Origin: Thaumarchaeota archaeon SCGC AAA007-O23
Lineage (GTDB): Archaea > Thermoproteota > Nitrososphaeria > Nitrososphaerales > Nitrosopumilaceae
Assembly (NCBI GenBank): GCA_000402075.1
Contig: ARWO01000032.1
Span: 62,001 to 126,000, forward strand
Reading direction: 5' to 3'
DNA length: 64,000 bases
Shown here: positions 8,876-17,186 of the stretch, in pieces
Layout of the letters: each line of letters starts with the position of its first letter
Position numbering within the stretch: the first letter of the stretch is position 1
Program-made: the position numbers and the translations under genes
Notes under the pieces: model-generated
The model's database searches: none
What the model was told of the DNA's origin: nothing
What the model saw: the letters and a program-made list of their open reading frames with translations, nothing else

Positions 8876-10174
8876 CTATTCAGCACATCTAAATCCTGAA
8901 AAGAGCCACCTTTCATCTAATCTGAAAAAGTTTCTATAACTTCCACGGATAGAAATTGATGGTGTACCAAATGAACCACCCCTTAACACTTTTTGGTTTG
9001 CAAACCATTTGTCATTGTATTCAGAAAATCCTGTCTTAAATTTAGGATAACCAGAGAATTCTGTTGATGTCCATTCCCATACATCTCCAATCATTTGATG
9101 ACATCCGTAATGGCTTTTACCATTAGGATACGCACCTATTTCCGAACAATTCCAAAGGTATGATTCTAATAAATTTGCATGTAGAGGATCTGGAGATTCA
9201 TTACCCCATGGAAAAATTGTTTTTATCTGCTTCTTCTCATTCCAGCAAGCAGCTTTTTCCCATTCTGCTTCAGTTGGTAATCTTTTGTTTGCCCATTTGC
9301 AATACGCGGCTGCTTCGTAATAACTAACATGACATACAGGGTCATTCGGGTTAATCTTTCGTTTTCCCAAAAAGTCACATGTCATCCATTCCCCATCAAT
9401 CTTTTCCCAATACATTGGAGCATTCCATTTTTCATTTTGTATTTTGTCCCAACCATCAGAGAGCCAGTATTTGAAATCATCATAACCTCCGTCTTCGACA
9501 AATTTCATGTATTGTTTGTTTGTAATTGGATACGAGTCAATTTTGTAATCATCAAGATACACTTTGTGTTCAGGTAATTCAATATCATAGCAAAACTGAT
9601 CTCCCGGATATCCCATTATATACAAACCACCATTAATTTTGATAGATGTAGATTCCTGCAGCGATGGTGTTGGCAAAGGATTTTTTGTCAGAGGTCTATA
9701 TCTGTCTGCCAATAGATGTTGTAAATCATAAACTAAAAGCTCTTGGTGCTGACACTCGTGGTTTATTGCCATAAAGAAGAGCTGCTGTATTTTTTCATCT
9801 AGCATTTCATTCTGTAAAATGTCAGTAATCTTGTTAGTTATAATGTGAAAATACTCAAAGACTTGATCAACCGTGGGTCTTGTTGCCAATCCTCTCTTAT
9901 CCTTGTCATGTGGTTCTCCAAATTGATGATAATACGAATTAAGATATTCACTAAATTCCTGTGAATAAAACTCGTAGTTGCTAATGGTTTTGCTCATAAC
10001 AACTTCAAGAAGCCAGCTAACATGTCCTAAATGCCACTTTGGTGGACTCATAAAAGGGGCAGTCTGTACAACGAAATCATCTTTTTCCAGTGTTTGTACC
10101 AGACTTAACGTTCTAGCTCTTGTTTCATTGAACTGCTTAAGAAGAATTGATTTTTGTCTTGAAACTGTTGCCAT
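8876..10174 (-). CDS. egtB: Ergothioneine biosynthesis protein EgtB (iron-dependent sulfoxide synthase)
   Basis: 432 residues. N-terminal DinB-like domain with the iron ligands expected of EgtB: WHLGH (His48/His51) and HECQH (His139, His143), then a C-terminal formylglycine-generating-enzyme-like domain (about 180-432) with RLPTEAEWEKAA, PWGN, GDVWEWT and VLRGGSF. EgtB couples hercynine to cysteine or gamma-glutamylcysteine with oxygen, forming a C-S bond. No egtA, egtC or egtE homologue is visible in the window, so which thiol donor it uses cannot be told. It may be the last gene of the minus-strand run that starts at proS, or have its own promoter. Confidence 0.92.
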   Translation of the reverse strand: MATVSRQKSILLKQFNETRARTLSLVQTLEKDDFVVQTAPFMSPPKWHLGHVSWLLEVVMSKTISNYEFYSQEFSEYLNSYYHQFGEPHDKDKRGLATRPTVDQVFEYFHIITNKITDILQNEMLDEKIQQLFFMAINHECQHQELLVYDLQHLLADRYRPLTKNPLPTPSLQESTSIKINGGLYIMGYPGDQFCYDIELPEHKVYLDDYKIDSYPITNKQYMKFVEDGGYDDFKYWLSDGWDKIQNEKWNAPMYWEKIDGEWMTCDFLGKRKINPNDPVCHVSYYEAAAYCKWANKRLPTEAEWEKAACWNEKKQIKTIFPWGNESPDPLHANLLESYLWNCSEIGAYPNGKSHYGCHQMIGDVWEWTSTEFSGYPKFKTGFSEYNDKWFANQKVLRGGSFGTPSISIRGSYRNFFRLDERWLFSGFRCAE

Positions 10175-10212
10175 GTCAACTCATTTTTGTCATGTTCATA
10201 TTATATTTTTGG

Positions 10213-10317
10213 CTAGGGGTTGTAGCAGCTACACTTTCTAGTTTTATGTTTAACACATCCAACAAATCGATGATCCTGACAACCACAAATGATACATTTT
10301 TTCCCAGTTTTACTCAT
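10213..10317 (-). CDS. 34-residue Cys-rich small protein
   Basis: A complete short frame (ATG at 10317, TAG at 10213) encoding MSKTGKKCIICGCQDHRFVG and then 14 more residues. It has seven cysteines (positions 8, 11, 13, 21, 29, 31 with CxxCxC and CxC spacing) and His16/His24; recount gives six Cys plus the two His as likely zinc ligands. It begins 6 nt after the stop of the 99-residue membrane-anchored protein, same strand, consistent with co-transcription after proS. No named family recognised. The metal-ligand density in so short a frame argues against chance. Confidence 0.55.
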   Translation of the reverse strand: MSKTGKKCIICGCQDHRFVGCVKHKTRKCSCYNP

Positions 10318-10323
10318 TTTGTT

Positions 10324-10623
10324 CTACTGCTCACAATTAGTAATATCGTATAACCTATCCACAATTGCTTTGATTTCTTCCTCACTTTGAGATGCTTCAG
10401 CCTGCTCTTTCAAATTTGTAACAAAATTTTTTGCAAGGGAATTGATAGTTATCTCACCAAAGGATTGTGCTTCTAGACAAGCATCTATTTCTTGAATATA
10501 CTTCGATTTATCAAACATCCAGTCACCAGATATAGGTTGTACACTGAAAAAATAAGAAGATGCTGTAAATCCTATCACTACAACTACTATAACTGCAGCA
10601 GTAAATTTTACGTTTATACCCAT
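10324..10623 (-). CDS. Small membrane-anchored protein, unknown function
   Basis: 99 residues. One hydrophobic helix near residues 7-27 (AAVIVVVVIGFTASSYFF) is followed by a soluble, acidic helical tail rich in Glu and Gln, with two cysteines (DACLE and TNCEQ). It could be an N-terminally anchored exported protein. It lies 14 nt downstream of proS and 6 nt upstream of the 34-residue Cys-rich protein on the same strand, so the three probably share a transcript. No recognised domain. Confidence 0.7.
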   Translation of the reverse strand: MGINVKFTAAVIVVVVIGFTASSYFFSVQPISGDWMFDKSKYIQEIDACLEAQSFGEITINSLAKNFVTNLKEQAEASQSEEEIKAIVDRLYDITNCEQ

Positions 10624-10637
10624 ACTATTCCACTTAT

Positions 10638-12077
10638 TCAGTAGCCACGAGCAAAGAGCACATTTGTAATGCCTGAATTTTTACAGTAAATACATGTTTC
10701 CGCTTTAGTGTTATCAGATGGAATTACGCGCAGATCTGCACCAGTCTCCTCTTTGATCTTGTCTTCACATGTTTGATTACCACACCAGGAACAAGCAAGC
10801 ATTTTTCCATTCTCTAATTCTTTTTTGAATTGCTGGTATTCAGAAACTCTAACAACCCTTTCATCAAGTATTTTTTTAGCAGCATCAAACATTTCTTTCT
10901 GAATATTTTTTAGTTCTGATAGAGTTTTTTCTGTAAATCCATCTATATCAAGACTAATTTTTGTTTGATTATGTCTCCTAGCCAACACTATTTGATTTTT
11001 AGCAATATCTTTAGGACCAATTTCAATTCGTATTGGTATACCCTTCATCTCCCAATCATTGAACTTGAAACCTGGAGTCATCTGTTCCCTATCGTCTAGA
11101 TGAACACGTATATCGTTATTAGATAAACTGTCTTTGATTTGACATGCTTTTTGCAACACATTTTCTTTATCCTCCTTTGAATAATATATTGGAATTATAA
11201 CAACCTGAATAGGAGCTACTTTTGGTGGCAAGACCAGTCCCTTGTCGTCTCCATGCGTCATAATCATACCACCTATCAATCTCCATGAAACTCCCCATGA
11301 TGTTTGCCATGCAAAAGTTTCACTATTATTCTCATCAAGATATTTGACGTCAAATGGTTTGGAAAAATTCTGGCCCAAGAAATGGGACGTTCCCATTTGT
11401 AGTGCCTTGCCGTCTGGCATTAATGATTCAAGCGTATTAGTATAAACTGCACCAACAAATTTATCCTTCTCACTTTTTTTTCCAGTCACTACAGGTACTG
11501 CCAATTCTTCCTCTATGGTTTTTTTATACAACTCCAAAATATCGGCAACTTCTTTTTCAGCTTCATCCTTTGTTGCATGAACTGTATGACCCTCCTGCCA
11601 CAAAAATTCTGATGTCCTTAGAAATGGTTTTGTGCCTTTAATCTCTGCTCTTAATGCTGAATTCCAAAAATTAATTTTTAGTGGTAGGTCCCTCCAACTT
11701 CTTATCCACTTAGAAAAAAGTGAGTACGCAAGTGTTTCGGAAGTAGGACGAAGTGCAAGTCTATCACCAATCTCTGAATTTCCTGAGTGTGTAACCCAAA
11801 AAACTTCAGGGTTAAATCCTTCAAAATGTTCTTTTTCTTTAGCAAGTAATGATTCGGGTATCAGCACGGGTAAAAATCCATTCCTATGACCAGTTTCTTT
11901 CAGTTTTTTATCAAGTGATTCCTTGATTGATTCCCAGATGGAGTAACCATCAGGTCTTAGGACTATTAGTCCCTTGACTGGTGCATAATCAGCAAGCTCT
12001 GCCTTGATAACAACTTGTGTATACCACTCACTAAAATTTTCACTTTTTGAAACTGTGATACCAATCTCTTTACTCAA
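10638..12077 (-). CDS. proS: Prolyl-tRNA synthetase, archaeal/eukaryotic type
   Basis: 479 residues, the short class II form lacking the bacterial editing insertion. Visible: motif-1 region near VLRPDGYSIWESI, motif 2 GTKPFLRTSEFLWQEGHT (about 150-167), proline-site HFLGQNFSKPFDV, motif 3 with GLVLPPKVAP, anticodon-binding domain (about 285-385) and the C-terminal zinc domain with CSWCGNQTC and CIYCKNSG, ending in the conserved Tyr. Charges tRNA-Pro in the cytoplasm. It heads a likely operon with the 99-residue and 34-residue genes downstream. Confidence 0.96.
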   Translation of the reverse strand: MSKEIGITVSKSENFSEWYTQVVIKAELADYAPVKGLIVLRPDGYSIWESIKESLDKKLKETGHRNGFLPVLIPESLLAKEKEHFEGFNPEVFWVTHSGNSEIGDRLALRPTSETLAYSLFSKWIRSWRDLPLKINFWNSALRAEIKGTKPFLRTSEFLWQEGHTVHATKDEAEKEVADILELYKKTIEEELAVPVVTGKKSEKDKFVGAVYTNTLESLMPDGKALQMGTSHFLGQNFSKPFDVKYLDENNSETFAWQTSWGVSWRLIGGMIMTHGDDKGLVLPPKVAPIQVVIIPIYYSKEDKENVLQKACQIKDSLSNNDIRVHLDDREQMTPGFKFNDWEMKGIPIRIEIGPKDIAKNQIVLARRHNQTKISLDIDGFTEKTLSELKNIQKEMFDAAKKILDERVVRVSEYQQFKKELENGKMLACSWCGNQTCEDKIKEETGADLRVIPSDNTKAETCIYCKNSGITNVLFARGY

Positions 12078-12129
12078 TTAACTTTCCACCATCAATCAAC
12101 ATAATGAGCTTTACTAGTTTGGTATTATT

Positions 12130-12393
12130 TTACTTGTGACCAAGTCTCTTATTCTTAATAAATTTCCAGAGTTTTTTTGTCATTTCACTTGGGGCAATTC
12201 CTGCTTTGCCAAAAACCTGTTCAAGTGTTTCGTCTCTATTTTTGAAACTTATAGAATATCCTCCAAACGCTTTTTTTGTTTTACGTTTAGTCTTTGTTGT
12301 TTTACGTTTGGTTTTTGTTGTTTTACGTTTGGTTTTTGTTGTTTTACGTTTAGTCTTTGTAGCTTTTCTTTTTGTCGCTCTTTTTTTAGCCAT
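12130..12393 (-). CDS. Lys/Arg-rich repetitive protein with SWIB-like C-terminus, putative chromatin protein
   Basis: 87 residues. The first ~40 are almost only Lys, Arg and Thr, built from a seven-residue unit KRKTTKT repeated about four times, like a histone H1-type tail. The rest (about 45-87) is a folded-looking segment in which SEMTKKLWKFIKNKRLG resembles the second half of a SWIB/MDM2 domain. A nucleic-acid-binding or chromosome-compacting role is inferred from composition. Its start is 1 nt after the stop of the 95-residue zinc-ligand-type protein, so they form an operon. Family assignment of the C-terminus is tentative. Confidence 0.7.
   Translation of the reverse strand: MAKKRATKRKATKTKRKTTKTKRKTTKTKRKTTKTKRKTKKAFGGYSISFKNRDETLEQVFGKAGIAPSEMTKKLWKFIKNKRLGHK
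12278..12361 (-). repeat. Four 21-bp tandem repeats coding for a basic tail
   Basis: Four near-identical copies of a 21-nt unit (GTTTTACGTTTGGTTTTTGTT on the plus strand, first 20 bases nearly invariant) at 12278, 12299, 12320 and 12341. Outer copies differ from inner ones by two transitions. In frame with the Lys-rich protein. Confidence 0.85.
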
Positions 12394-12394
12394 A

Positions 12395-12682
12395 TTATAG
12401 CTTATCTCCCTTACACAAAACCTTACCTGTTACTCTGCTTTGGAAGTTTGGACAGACAAAACATGGTATGAATTGTACCTCCTTCTTAAGCACTGGGCAA
12501 TCAACAAATTCTTGTTTCATCCTCTTTAGCATTTTTGGGCTCACACCTTTGATTTTCAATTTTCCCTTTTCATCCATCAAACCAGACGCTTTCAGTTCTT
12601 CTTTCACTTCCTTTGATAGCGTCTGTCTTTTGTCGACACTTTTTATTTCGACTTCGTACTTGTACTCAAGCTCATTTGACAT
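12395..12682 (-). CDS. Conserved small protein with four-cysteine motif
   Basis: 95 residues. Charged N-terminal half; the C-terminal third has four cysteines in the pattern DCPVLK, then PCFVCPNF and KVLCKGD, a spacing that suggests zinc or iron-sulfur binding and that I have seen in other archaeal conserved proteins of unknown function. Overlaps nothing and lies 1 nt upstream of the Lys-rich chromatin-like gene, same strand. No enzymatic motif. Function unknown; a nucleic-acid or Fe-S role is only a guess. Confidence 0.65.
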   Translation of the reverse strand: MSNELEYKYEVEIKSVDKRQTLSKEVKEELKASGLMDEKGKLKIKGVSPKMLKRMKQEFVDCPVLKKEVQFIPCFVCPNFQSRVTGKVLCKGDKL

Positions 12683-12784
12683 AAGTAATCTGCAATTCTA
12701 TCTCATTTAATATTAACTGTGTGCGATCTATCATTTTCTGTTAAGCTTAATATTGTTCAGAATAAATTTTAAAACAGAAAACAG

Positions 12785-13435
12785 TTGCTAGCAATTTTTG
12801 ATGTTGAGGGGGTTATTTATGATGCAGAATATCTTCCTTTGTTAGCTGAAAAAGTGAATAAAGAAAACAAAATCTGGGAAATTACAAAAAAAGGTATAGA
12901 AGGAAAAATTGATTGGGTTGAGGGCCTCAAAGAACGTGTTCACCTTCTTCGTGGCATGGATTATGATACATGCATTCAAGTTGCAAATTCTTTACCAATA
13001 ATGACTGGTGCCAAAGAGGCATGCCGTGTATTAAAAAATGCTGGCTGGAAAATAATGGCAGTTTCTGGTGGTTTTACAATTATTACTGACAGATTAAAAA
13101 AAGAACTTGGTCTTGATTTTGTGTACAGTAACGAACTTGTCTTCAAAGATGGTAAGCTTGACGATGTTATTGTAAATGTTGATGCGGACAAGTCAAAATC
13201 AGCTATTATCAAAATCAACGAATGGAATGAGAAAAAGGAAGACATTACGGCAGTGGTTGATGGGGCAAATGATATCAAGCTTTTTGACATCACTGGTTTT
13301 GGAATAGCCTTTCGTGCTCAAGACTTGGTCAAGGATTTAGCTACGGTAACTCTTGACGAAAAGGATCTATCAAAAATTATCGGTCTGATTAATACGCATT
13401 ATAACATAAAACTGGAATTACAGACATCTGTGTAG
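12785..13435 (+). CDS. HAD-superfamily phosphatase, phosphoserine phosphatase-like
   Basis: 216 residues, TTG start. HAD motifs: motif I FDVEGV (Asp6 nucleophile, but the usual second Asp of DxD is Glu8), motif II VSGG, motif III Lys in ADKSKSA, motif IV VVDGANDIKLFDITGFGIAF-like block matching SerB (GDGAND in typical members, here VDGAND). The overall layout is that of phosphoserine phosphatase, last step of serine synthesis, yet the DxE change leaves the substrate open. It precedes cofE on the same strand by about 40 nt. Confidence 0.8.
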   Translation: MLAIFDVEGVIYDAEYLPLLAEKVNKENKIWEITKKGIEGKIDWVEGLKERVHLLRGMDYDTCIQVANSLPIMTGAKEACRVLKNAGWKIMAVSGGFTIITDRLKKELGLDFVYSNELVFKDGKLDDVIVNVDADKSKSAIIKINEWNEKKEDITAVVDGANDIKLFDITGFGIAFRAQDLVKDLATVTLDEKDLSKIIGLINTHYNIKLELQTSV

Positions 13436-13476
13436 CAAATCTAAATGTTTTAACTGCAGTGTTCAAAACAAATAGA

Positions 13477-14208
13477 ATGGCACTAGAAATCATTCCAGTA
13501 AAAATTCAAAAAGAAATTGAGTCTGATGATGATCTAGTAGATTTAATTCTAGAATCATCAGAAATTAATGAGGATGACATTCTTGTTTTTTCTCAAAAAA
13601 TAATTTCTAAGAATGAAGGTCGCATTCTAAGTTTATCATCAGTTAAACCTTCTCTTCTTGCTGATGGCATAGCAAGCTCATATGGTAAGGATCCAAGATT
13701 AATGGAATTGATACTTTCAGAAAGTAGAAGAATTGTAAGAATGGAAAATGGTATAATTATAGTTGAAACCAATCATGGATTTGTTTGTGCTAATGCTGGT
13801 ATTGATGAAAGTAATGTACAAGACGGTTATGCAACATTGTTACCTGATGATCCCGACAAGTCAGCTAACCTATTGAAAGATAGAATTAAACAAAAAACTG
13901 GAAAACATACAGCTGTGATAATTTCTGATACATTTGGAAGGCCATTTAGGTTGGGCCAGACAGACGTAGCAATTGGGATTGCTGGTCTTGAACCAATCTT
14001 AGATTATAATGGTAAACCTGATACATTTGGAAAAATCATGCAGGTAACAGCAATAGCAGTGGCTGATGAGATTTGCTCAGCATCGGAACTTGTAATGGGG
14101 AAGGTTGAAAAATGTCCGATTGCAATAGTTCGAAATTATGACTTTAGTTACTCTGATGTAAAAATTCAAAAAATGTTACGGTCAGATCATGATGATCTAT
14201 TTCGATAA
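13477..14208 (+). CDS. cofE: Coenzyme F420-0:L-glutamate ligase
   Basis: About 243 residues. CofE adds gamma-linked glutamates to F420-0 with GTP. Motifs: VFSQKIISKNEGR, GFVCANAGIDESNV, LLPDDPDKSA and ISDTFGRPFRLGQTDVAIG, all typical of the family and in the right order. The frame opens at GTG 13459, but ATG 13477 gives the standard N-terminus (MALEIIPVK) and sits about 27 nt after a TTTTAA element. The single-domain archaeal form lacks the FMN-reductase fusion of some bacteria. Indicates that the organism makes F420. Confidence 0.93.
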   Translation: MALEIIPVKIQKEIESDDDLVDLILESSEINEDDILVFSQKIISKNEGRILSLSSVKPSLLADGIASSYGKDPRLMELILSESRRIVRMENGIIIVETNHGFVCANAGIDESNVQDGYATLLPDDPDKSANLLKDRIKQKTGKHTAVIISDTFGRPFRLGQTDVAIGIAGLEPILDYNGKPDTFGKIMQVTAIAVADEICSASELVMGKVEKCPIAIVRNYDFSYSDVKIQKMLRSDHDDLFR

Positions 14209-14246
14209 TTACAAATAATTATTACACTCTAAAATTTGCATATGTT

Positions 14247-15164
14247 ATGCAATCATTAAAAACAGAATTACATTGTCATAACATTTTTTCAAATGGACAT
14301 GTAGGCACTCTGGAACCAATTTATGATTGCAATGTTACAATTCCCAAGCAATTAGAACAGGCATATCTAGCTGGTCTTGATGTACTTTTTGTTACCAATC
14401 ATAATACAATTGACGGCTACAGACAGATGCTTGAATATAAAAAAAATCATCAAAAGTTTGATGCATTAAATGTGTATCCAGCAGAAGAGGTTACAACAGA
14501 TAATGAATCCCACGTACTAGTCTATGGGATTGATCATTCTATCAAATCTGGACTCTCATTGCATGAAGTATTAGATGAGGCGAAAAAACAGAATGCTGTA
14601 ACTACTGCTCCTCATCCATTTAGTTTGTTGGATGCATTGCGTGAGGATTCCGTTTACTGTGATCTATTTGAAGCGTTTAACAGCTCCAATGTGGATGTAT
14701 ATTCGAATCTTAGGGCAAAAAAATTCGCAAAGGAGAAATCTTTGCATGTAGTTGCAGGCAGTGACTCTCACGTACAATCTACTGTTGGCAGATCAACTAA
14801 TCTGATTTATTCTGAGAATAAACTGGATAGTATAATTGCTGCAATGAAACATCATAAAATAATAATCGAAAACACTGGATATGTACAACCCAAAGAGGCA
14901 CTAGAACACATAAGATACAAGATTCAAAATTCGACCTTTTTCATAGACAAGTACACTTCACAGTTTTATCCACGAGCGTTATGGTCTATCAAGCTGCTTT
15001 ACAAGTTGTATATGGTTAACCCTGAAGGCATATTTTGGAATATGTTTTACAGAATGTCTATCGTTGCACTCAGGAGAATTTCTAAAAAAATAAATTTTGA
15101 GGGATACGATCACCGTCTATTTCGAGAACGTAATTTAGCAAACATCTTAAAGATGGTCTTTTGA
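14247..15164 (+). CDS. PHP-domain metal-dependent phosphoesterase
   Basis: 305 residues. N-terminal PHP domain with metal-ligand motifs ELHCHNIFS (His9, His11), VTNHNTIDG, PAEEVTT, APHPF and AGSDSH, consistent with a trinuclear-metal phosphoesterase such as nucleoside-bisphosphate phosphatases. The last ~90 residues are an extra helical segment rich in Arg, Tyr and hydrophobics without clear transmembrane helices. Stands between cofE and the TusA-like gene on the same strand, 10 nt before the latter. Substrate unknown. Confidence 0.85.
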   Translation: MQSLKTELHCHNIFSNGHVGTLEPIYDCNVTIPKQLEQAYLAGLDVLFVTNHNTIDGYRQMLEYKKNHQKFDALNVYPAEEVTTDNESHVLVYGIDHSIKSGLSLHEVLDEAKKQNAVTTAPHPFSLLDALREDSVYCDLFEAFNSSNVDVYSNLRAKKFAKEKSLHVVAGSDSHVQSTVGRSTNLIYSENKLDSIIAAMKHHKIIIENTGYVQPKEALEHIRYKIQNSTFFIDKYTSQFYPRALWSIKLLYKLYMVNPEGIFWNMFYRMSIVALRRISKKINFEGYDHRLFRERNLANILKMVF

Positions 15165-15174
15165 TTCTAGTTAG

Positions 15175-15417
15175 GTGATTGAAATTTCAGAATCAGGAAA
15201 AACATTAGATGCAAGAGGATTGTTTTGCCCATCCCCTGTTATGCAAACAAACGTTGAACTTTCAAAGATGCAGATTGGTGAAATACTTACTGTCCTTGCT
15301 GATGATCCTGCTGCTGAAGATGATATAGCAAACTGGGCAAGAAAACTTGGGCATGAAGTAGTCAAGATGGAAAAAAATGGAAATGAAATTCGTTTTGAAA
15401 TTAAAAAGATAAAGTAG
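15175..15417 (+). CDS. TusA-like sulfur carrier protein
   Basis: 80 residues, GTG start. Has the TusA/SirA signature LDARGLFCPSPVMQT: Cys18 of CPxP is the persulfide-carrying residue, followed by the helix and the acidic DDPAAEDDI stretch typical of the family. Such proteins pass sulfane sulfur to tRNA thiolation, molybdopterin or dissimilatory routes. Located 10 nt after the PHP gene and 2 nt from the convergent thioredoxin reductase stop; with the rhodanese and sulfite reductase genes within 5 kb it suggests a sulfur-handling neighbourhood. Partner unknown. Confidence 0.9.
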   Translation: MIEISESGKTLDARGLFCPSPVMQTNVELSKMQIGEILTVLADDPAAEDDIANWARKLGHEVVKMEKNGNEIRFEIKKIK

Positions 15418-15419
15418 TC

Positions 15420-16352
15420 CTATTTCTGTTCAGCTAAATATTTATCGGCATCAATTGCAGCCATGCATCCGAATCCAGCTGCAGTTACAGCTTGCCTGTA
15501 CCTATGATCATGAACGTCACCTGCACAGAAAACACCTGGCACACCGGTTTCCGTATTATTTTTCAAAACAACGTAACCATTTTCGTCCAATTCAACCTGA
15601 CCTTCAAGTATTTTGCTATTAGGCTCATGTCCTATAGCCACAAACAAACCACCTGCCTCAAGGGTAATCTTTTCACCATTTTTCACGTTTTTTAGAATTA
15701 CTTTCTGAAATTTTTGGTCCCCTTGAATATCCTCAACTGTGCAGTTGAAATGAACTTTGATTTTTTCATTGGAAAGTGCACGTTCCTGCATTATCTTACT
15801 TGCTCTAAACTCATCCCTTCTATGTACAATATGTACGGTTGATGCAAATTTTGTAAGAAAAGTTGCTTCTTCCATCGCTGAGTCACCACCTCCTACGACA
15901 ATTAGTTCTTGGTTTTTGAAAAATGCACCATCACATGTTGCACAGTATGAAACACCTTTACCTGCAAATGCTTGCTCTCCATCCAGCCCAATTTTTCTTG
16001 GATTTGCGCCAGTACAAACTATAACTGAATTTGCCTCAAAAGTGCTTGAAGCAGTTGACACCTTTAGTGGCTTGCTTTTAAAATCCACAGATACAACCTC
16101 GTCATCAATAATTTTTGTTCCCATTTTCTCTGCCTGTTTTCGCATTATTATCATCAGGTCTGGACCCATTATTCCTTCATCAAATCCAGGATAATTTTCA
16201 ACATCTGTGGTGTTCATTAACTGACCTCCAGGCAAGATACCGGAAATTAATAATGTATTGTGGCGTGCACGTGAACTGTAAATTCCAGCAGTATAACCTG
16301 CTGGACCTGCACCGATTATTATGATATCGTATTTTGTTTTTTGTTCAGACAT
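15420..16352 (-). CDS. trxB: Thioredoxin reductase
   Basis: 310 residues. FAD-binding GAGPAGYTAGIYSSRA at the N-terminus, redox-active CATC (Cys137, Cys140) in the YCATCDGAFF segment, NADPH-binding GGGDSAMEEATFL, and the C-terminal CAGDVHDHRYRQAVTAAGFG FAD motif. Transfers electrons from NADPH to thioredoxin. Standard length with no fusion. Its stop is 2 nt from that of the TusA-like gene. Lies 24 nt downstream of the 269-residue DUF-type gene on the same strand, so a thi4-x-trxB transcript is possible. Confidence 0.95.
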   Translation of the reverse strand: MSEQKTKYDIIIIGAGPAGYTAGIYSSRARHNTLLISGILPGGQLMNTTDVENYPGFDEGIMGPDLMIIMRKQAEKMGTKIIDDEVVSVDFKSKPLKVSTASSTFEANSVIVCTGANPRKIGLDGEQAFAGKGVSYCATCDGAFFKNQELIVVGGGDSAMEEATFLTKFASTVHIVHRRDEFRASKIMQERALSNEKIKVHFNCTVEDIQGDQKFQKVILKNVKNGEKITLEAGGLFVAIGHEPNSKILEGQVELDENGYVVLKNNTETGVPGVFCAGDVHDHRYRQAVTAAGFGCMAAIDADKYLAEQK

Positions 16353-16376
16353 ACTTTCTTGACTATTGATTGTATT

Positions 16377-17186
16377 TTAAAGATGTAGTTTGTCAAGTAA
16401 TGCTTGATGTTTGTTGCAAAGTTTTCCAATTTTTAATTGTGAGTATAATAAATCCTTTTGCCAATGTGCGTTGTTTAGCCTGCAGTCCAAACTATCACAA
16501 AACGCATCACCTGTCATGTAATAGAAAATAGATTGCAACATATATCCCTCAGCTATTTTTGAAAGTCTTTTGTCATGATGATCTAGAAACTCTCCATTAT
16601 AGTTTTTTTTAACATTTTGTATGTCAAGCCCTTGCATTTTACATTTCATGACATCAAAATAATATTCTCTAGGTCTAGCTGGGGCCTCGATCATTCCTGC
16701 TGTAGATATAATGGCTGGATTAGAGCAAATTACCGCCCTTCCATGATATTTATTATCAGTAATATCATAAGTGCAGGTTAGCTTGTTTGTAAAAACAATA
16801 TGCAAGTTATTTGAATCCGAGTCATTTTCTGCGATGATATCATAAACAATATTTTGAATTTTAAATCCATCATACATCACAACATCCTCAATTCTCTCAG
16901 CATTCTCAACCATACTTGTTTTTTCCATCAGTTTGGTATCCTCGCAGACACTTTTCTCAAAATCTATTTCCTGTTTGTTTGGCAGGTGTTCCTTAAATGG
17001 CATTTTAGGATCAAAAATTCTACAACCAGAAATCTTCTCTATCGTTTTTCCATCCAAGTTATTAAAAATGCATTTTTTAATCTCTATGTCCACGTGAAAA
17101 GTTTCTAGAAGGAAATTTTTTAAATCTGAAATTTGTATTTCCTGAACAGCGGGTTCGTCATACAGAAAAATTTTAGAAACTTTCAA
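16377..17186 (-). CDS. Putative archaemetzincin-like protein (DUF6775-type)
   Basis: 269 residues. The C-terminal part resembles a conserved archaeal family annotated as putative metallopeptidase (DUF6775): GYMLQSIFYYMTGDAFC, then DCRLNNAHWQ and LCNKHQALL, a Cys/His pattern similar to the zinc-binding tail of archaemetzincins. No HExxH is visible, so proteolytic activity is doubtful. It overlaps thi4 by 4 nt and must be translated from the same message, which ties it to thiamine or sulfur metabolism. The family name is from memory; treat as tentative. Confidence 0.65.
   Translation of the reverse strand: MKVSKIFLYDEPAVQEIQISDLKNFLLETFHVDIEIKKCIFNNLDGKTIEKISGCRIFDPKMPFKEHLPNKQEIDFEKSVCEDTKLMEKTSMVENAERIEDVVMYDGFKIQNIVYDIIAENDSDSNNLHIVFTNKLTCTYDITDNKYHGRAVICSNPAIISTAGMIEAPARPREYYFDVMKCKMQGLDIQNVKKNYNGEFLDHHDKRLSKIAEGYMLQSIFYYMTGDAFCDSLDCRLNNAHWQKDLLYSQLKIGKLCNKHQALLDKLHL

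Noticed and set aside
12136..12471. Plus-strand frames rich in Phe/Cys opposite the Lys-rich gene
   Set aside because: They are the reverse reading of Lys codons in the 21-bp repeats and match no domain.
2588..12730. Shared 12-mer CTGTGTGCGATC near 2590 and 12718
   Set aside because: Seen upstream of smc and of the HAD gene, but a single 12-nt match is expected by chance in 64 kb and has no other support.
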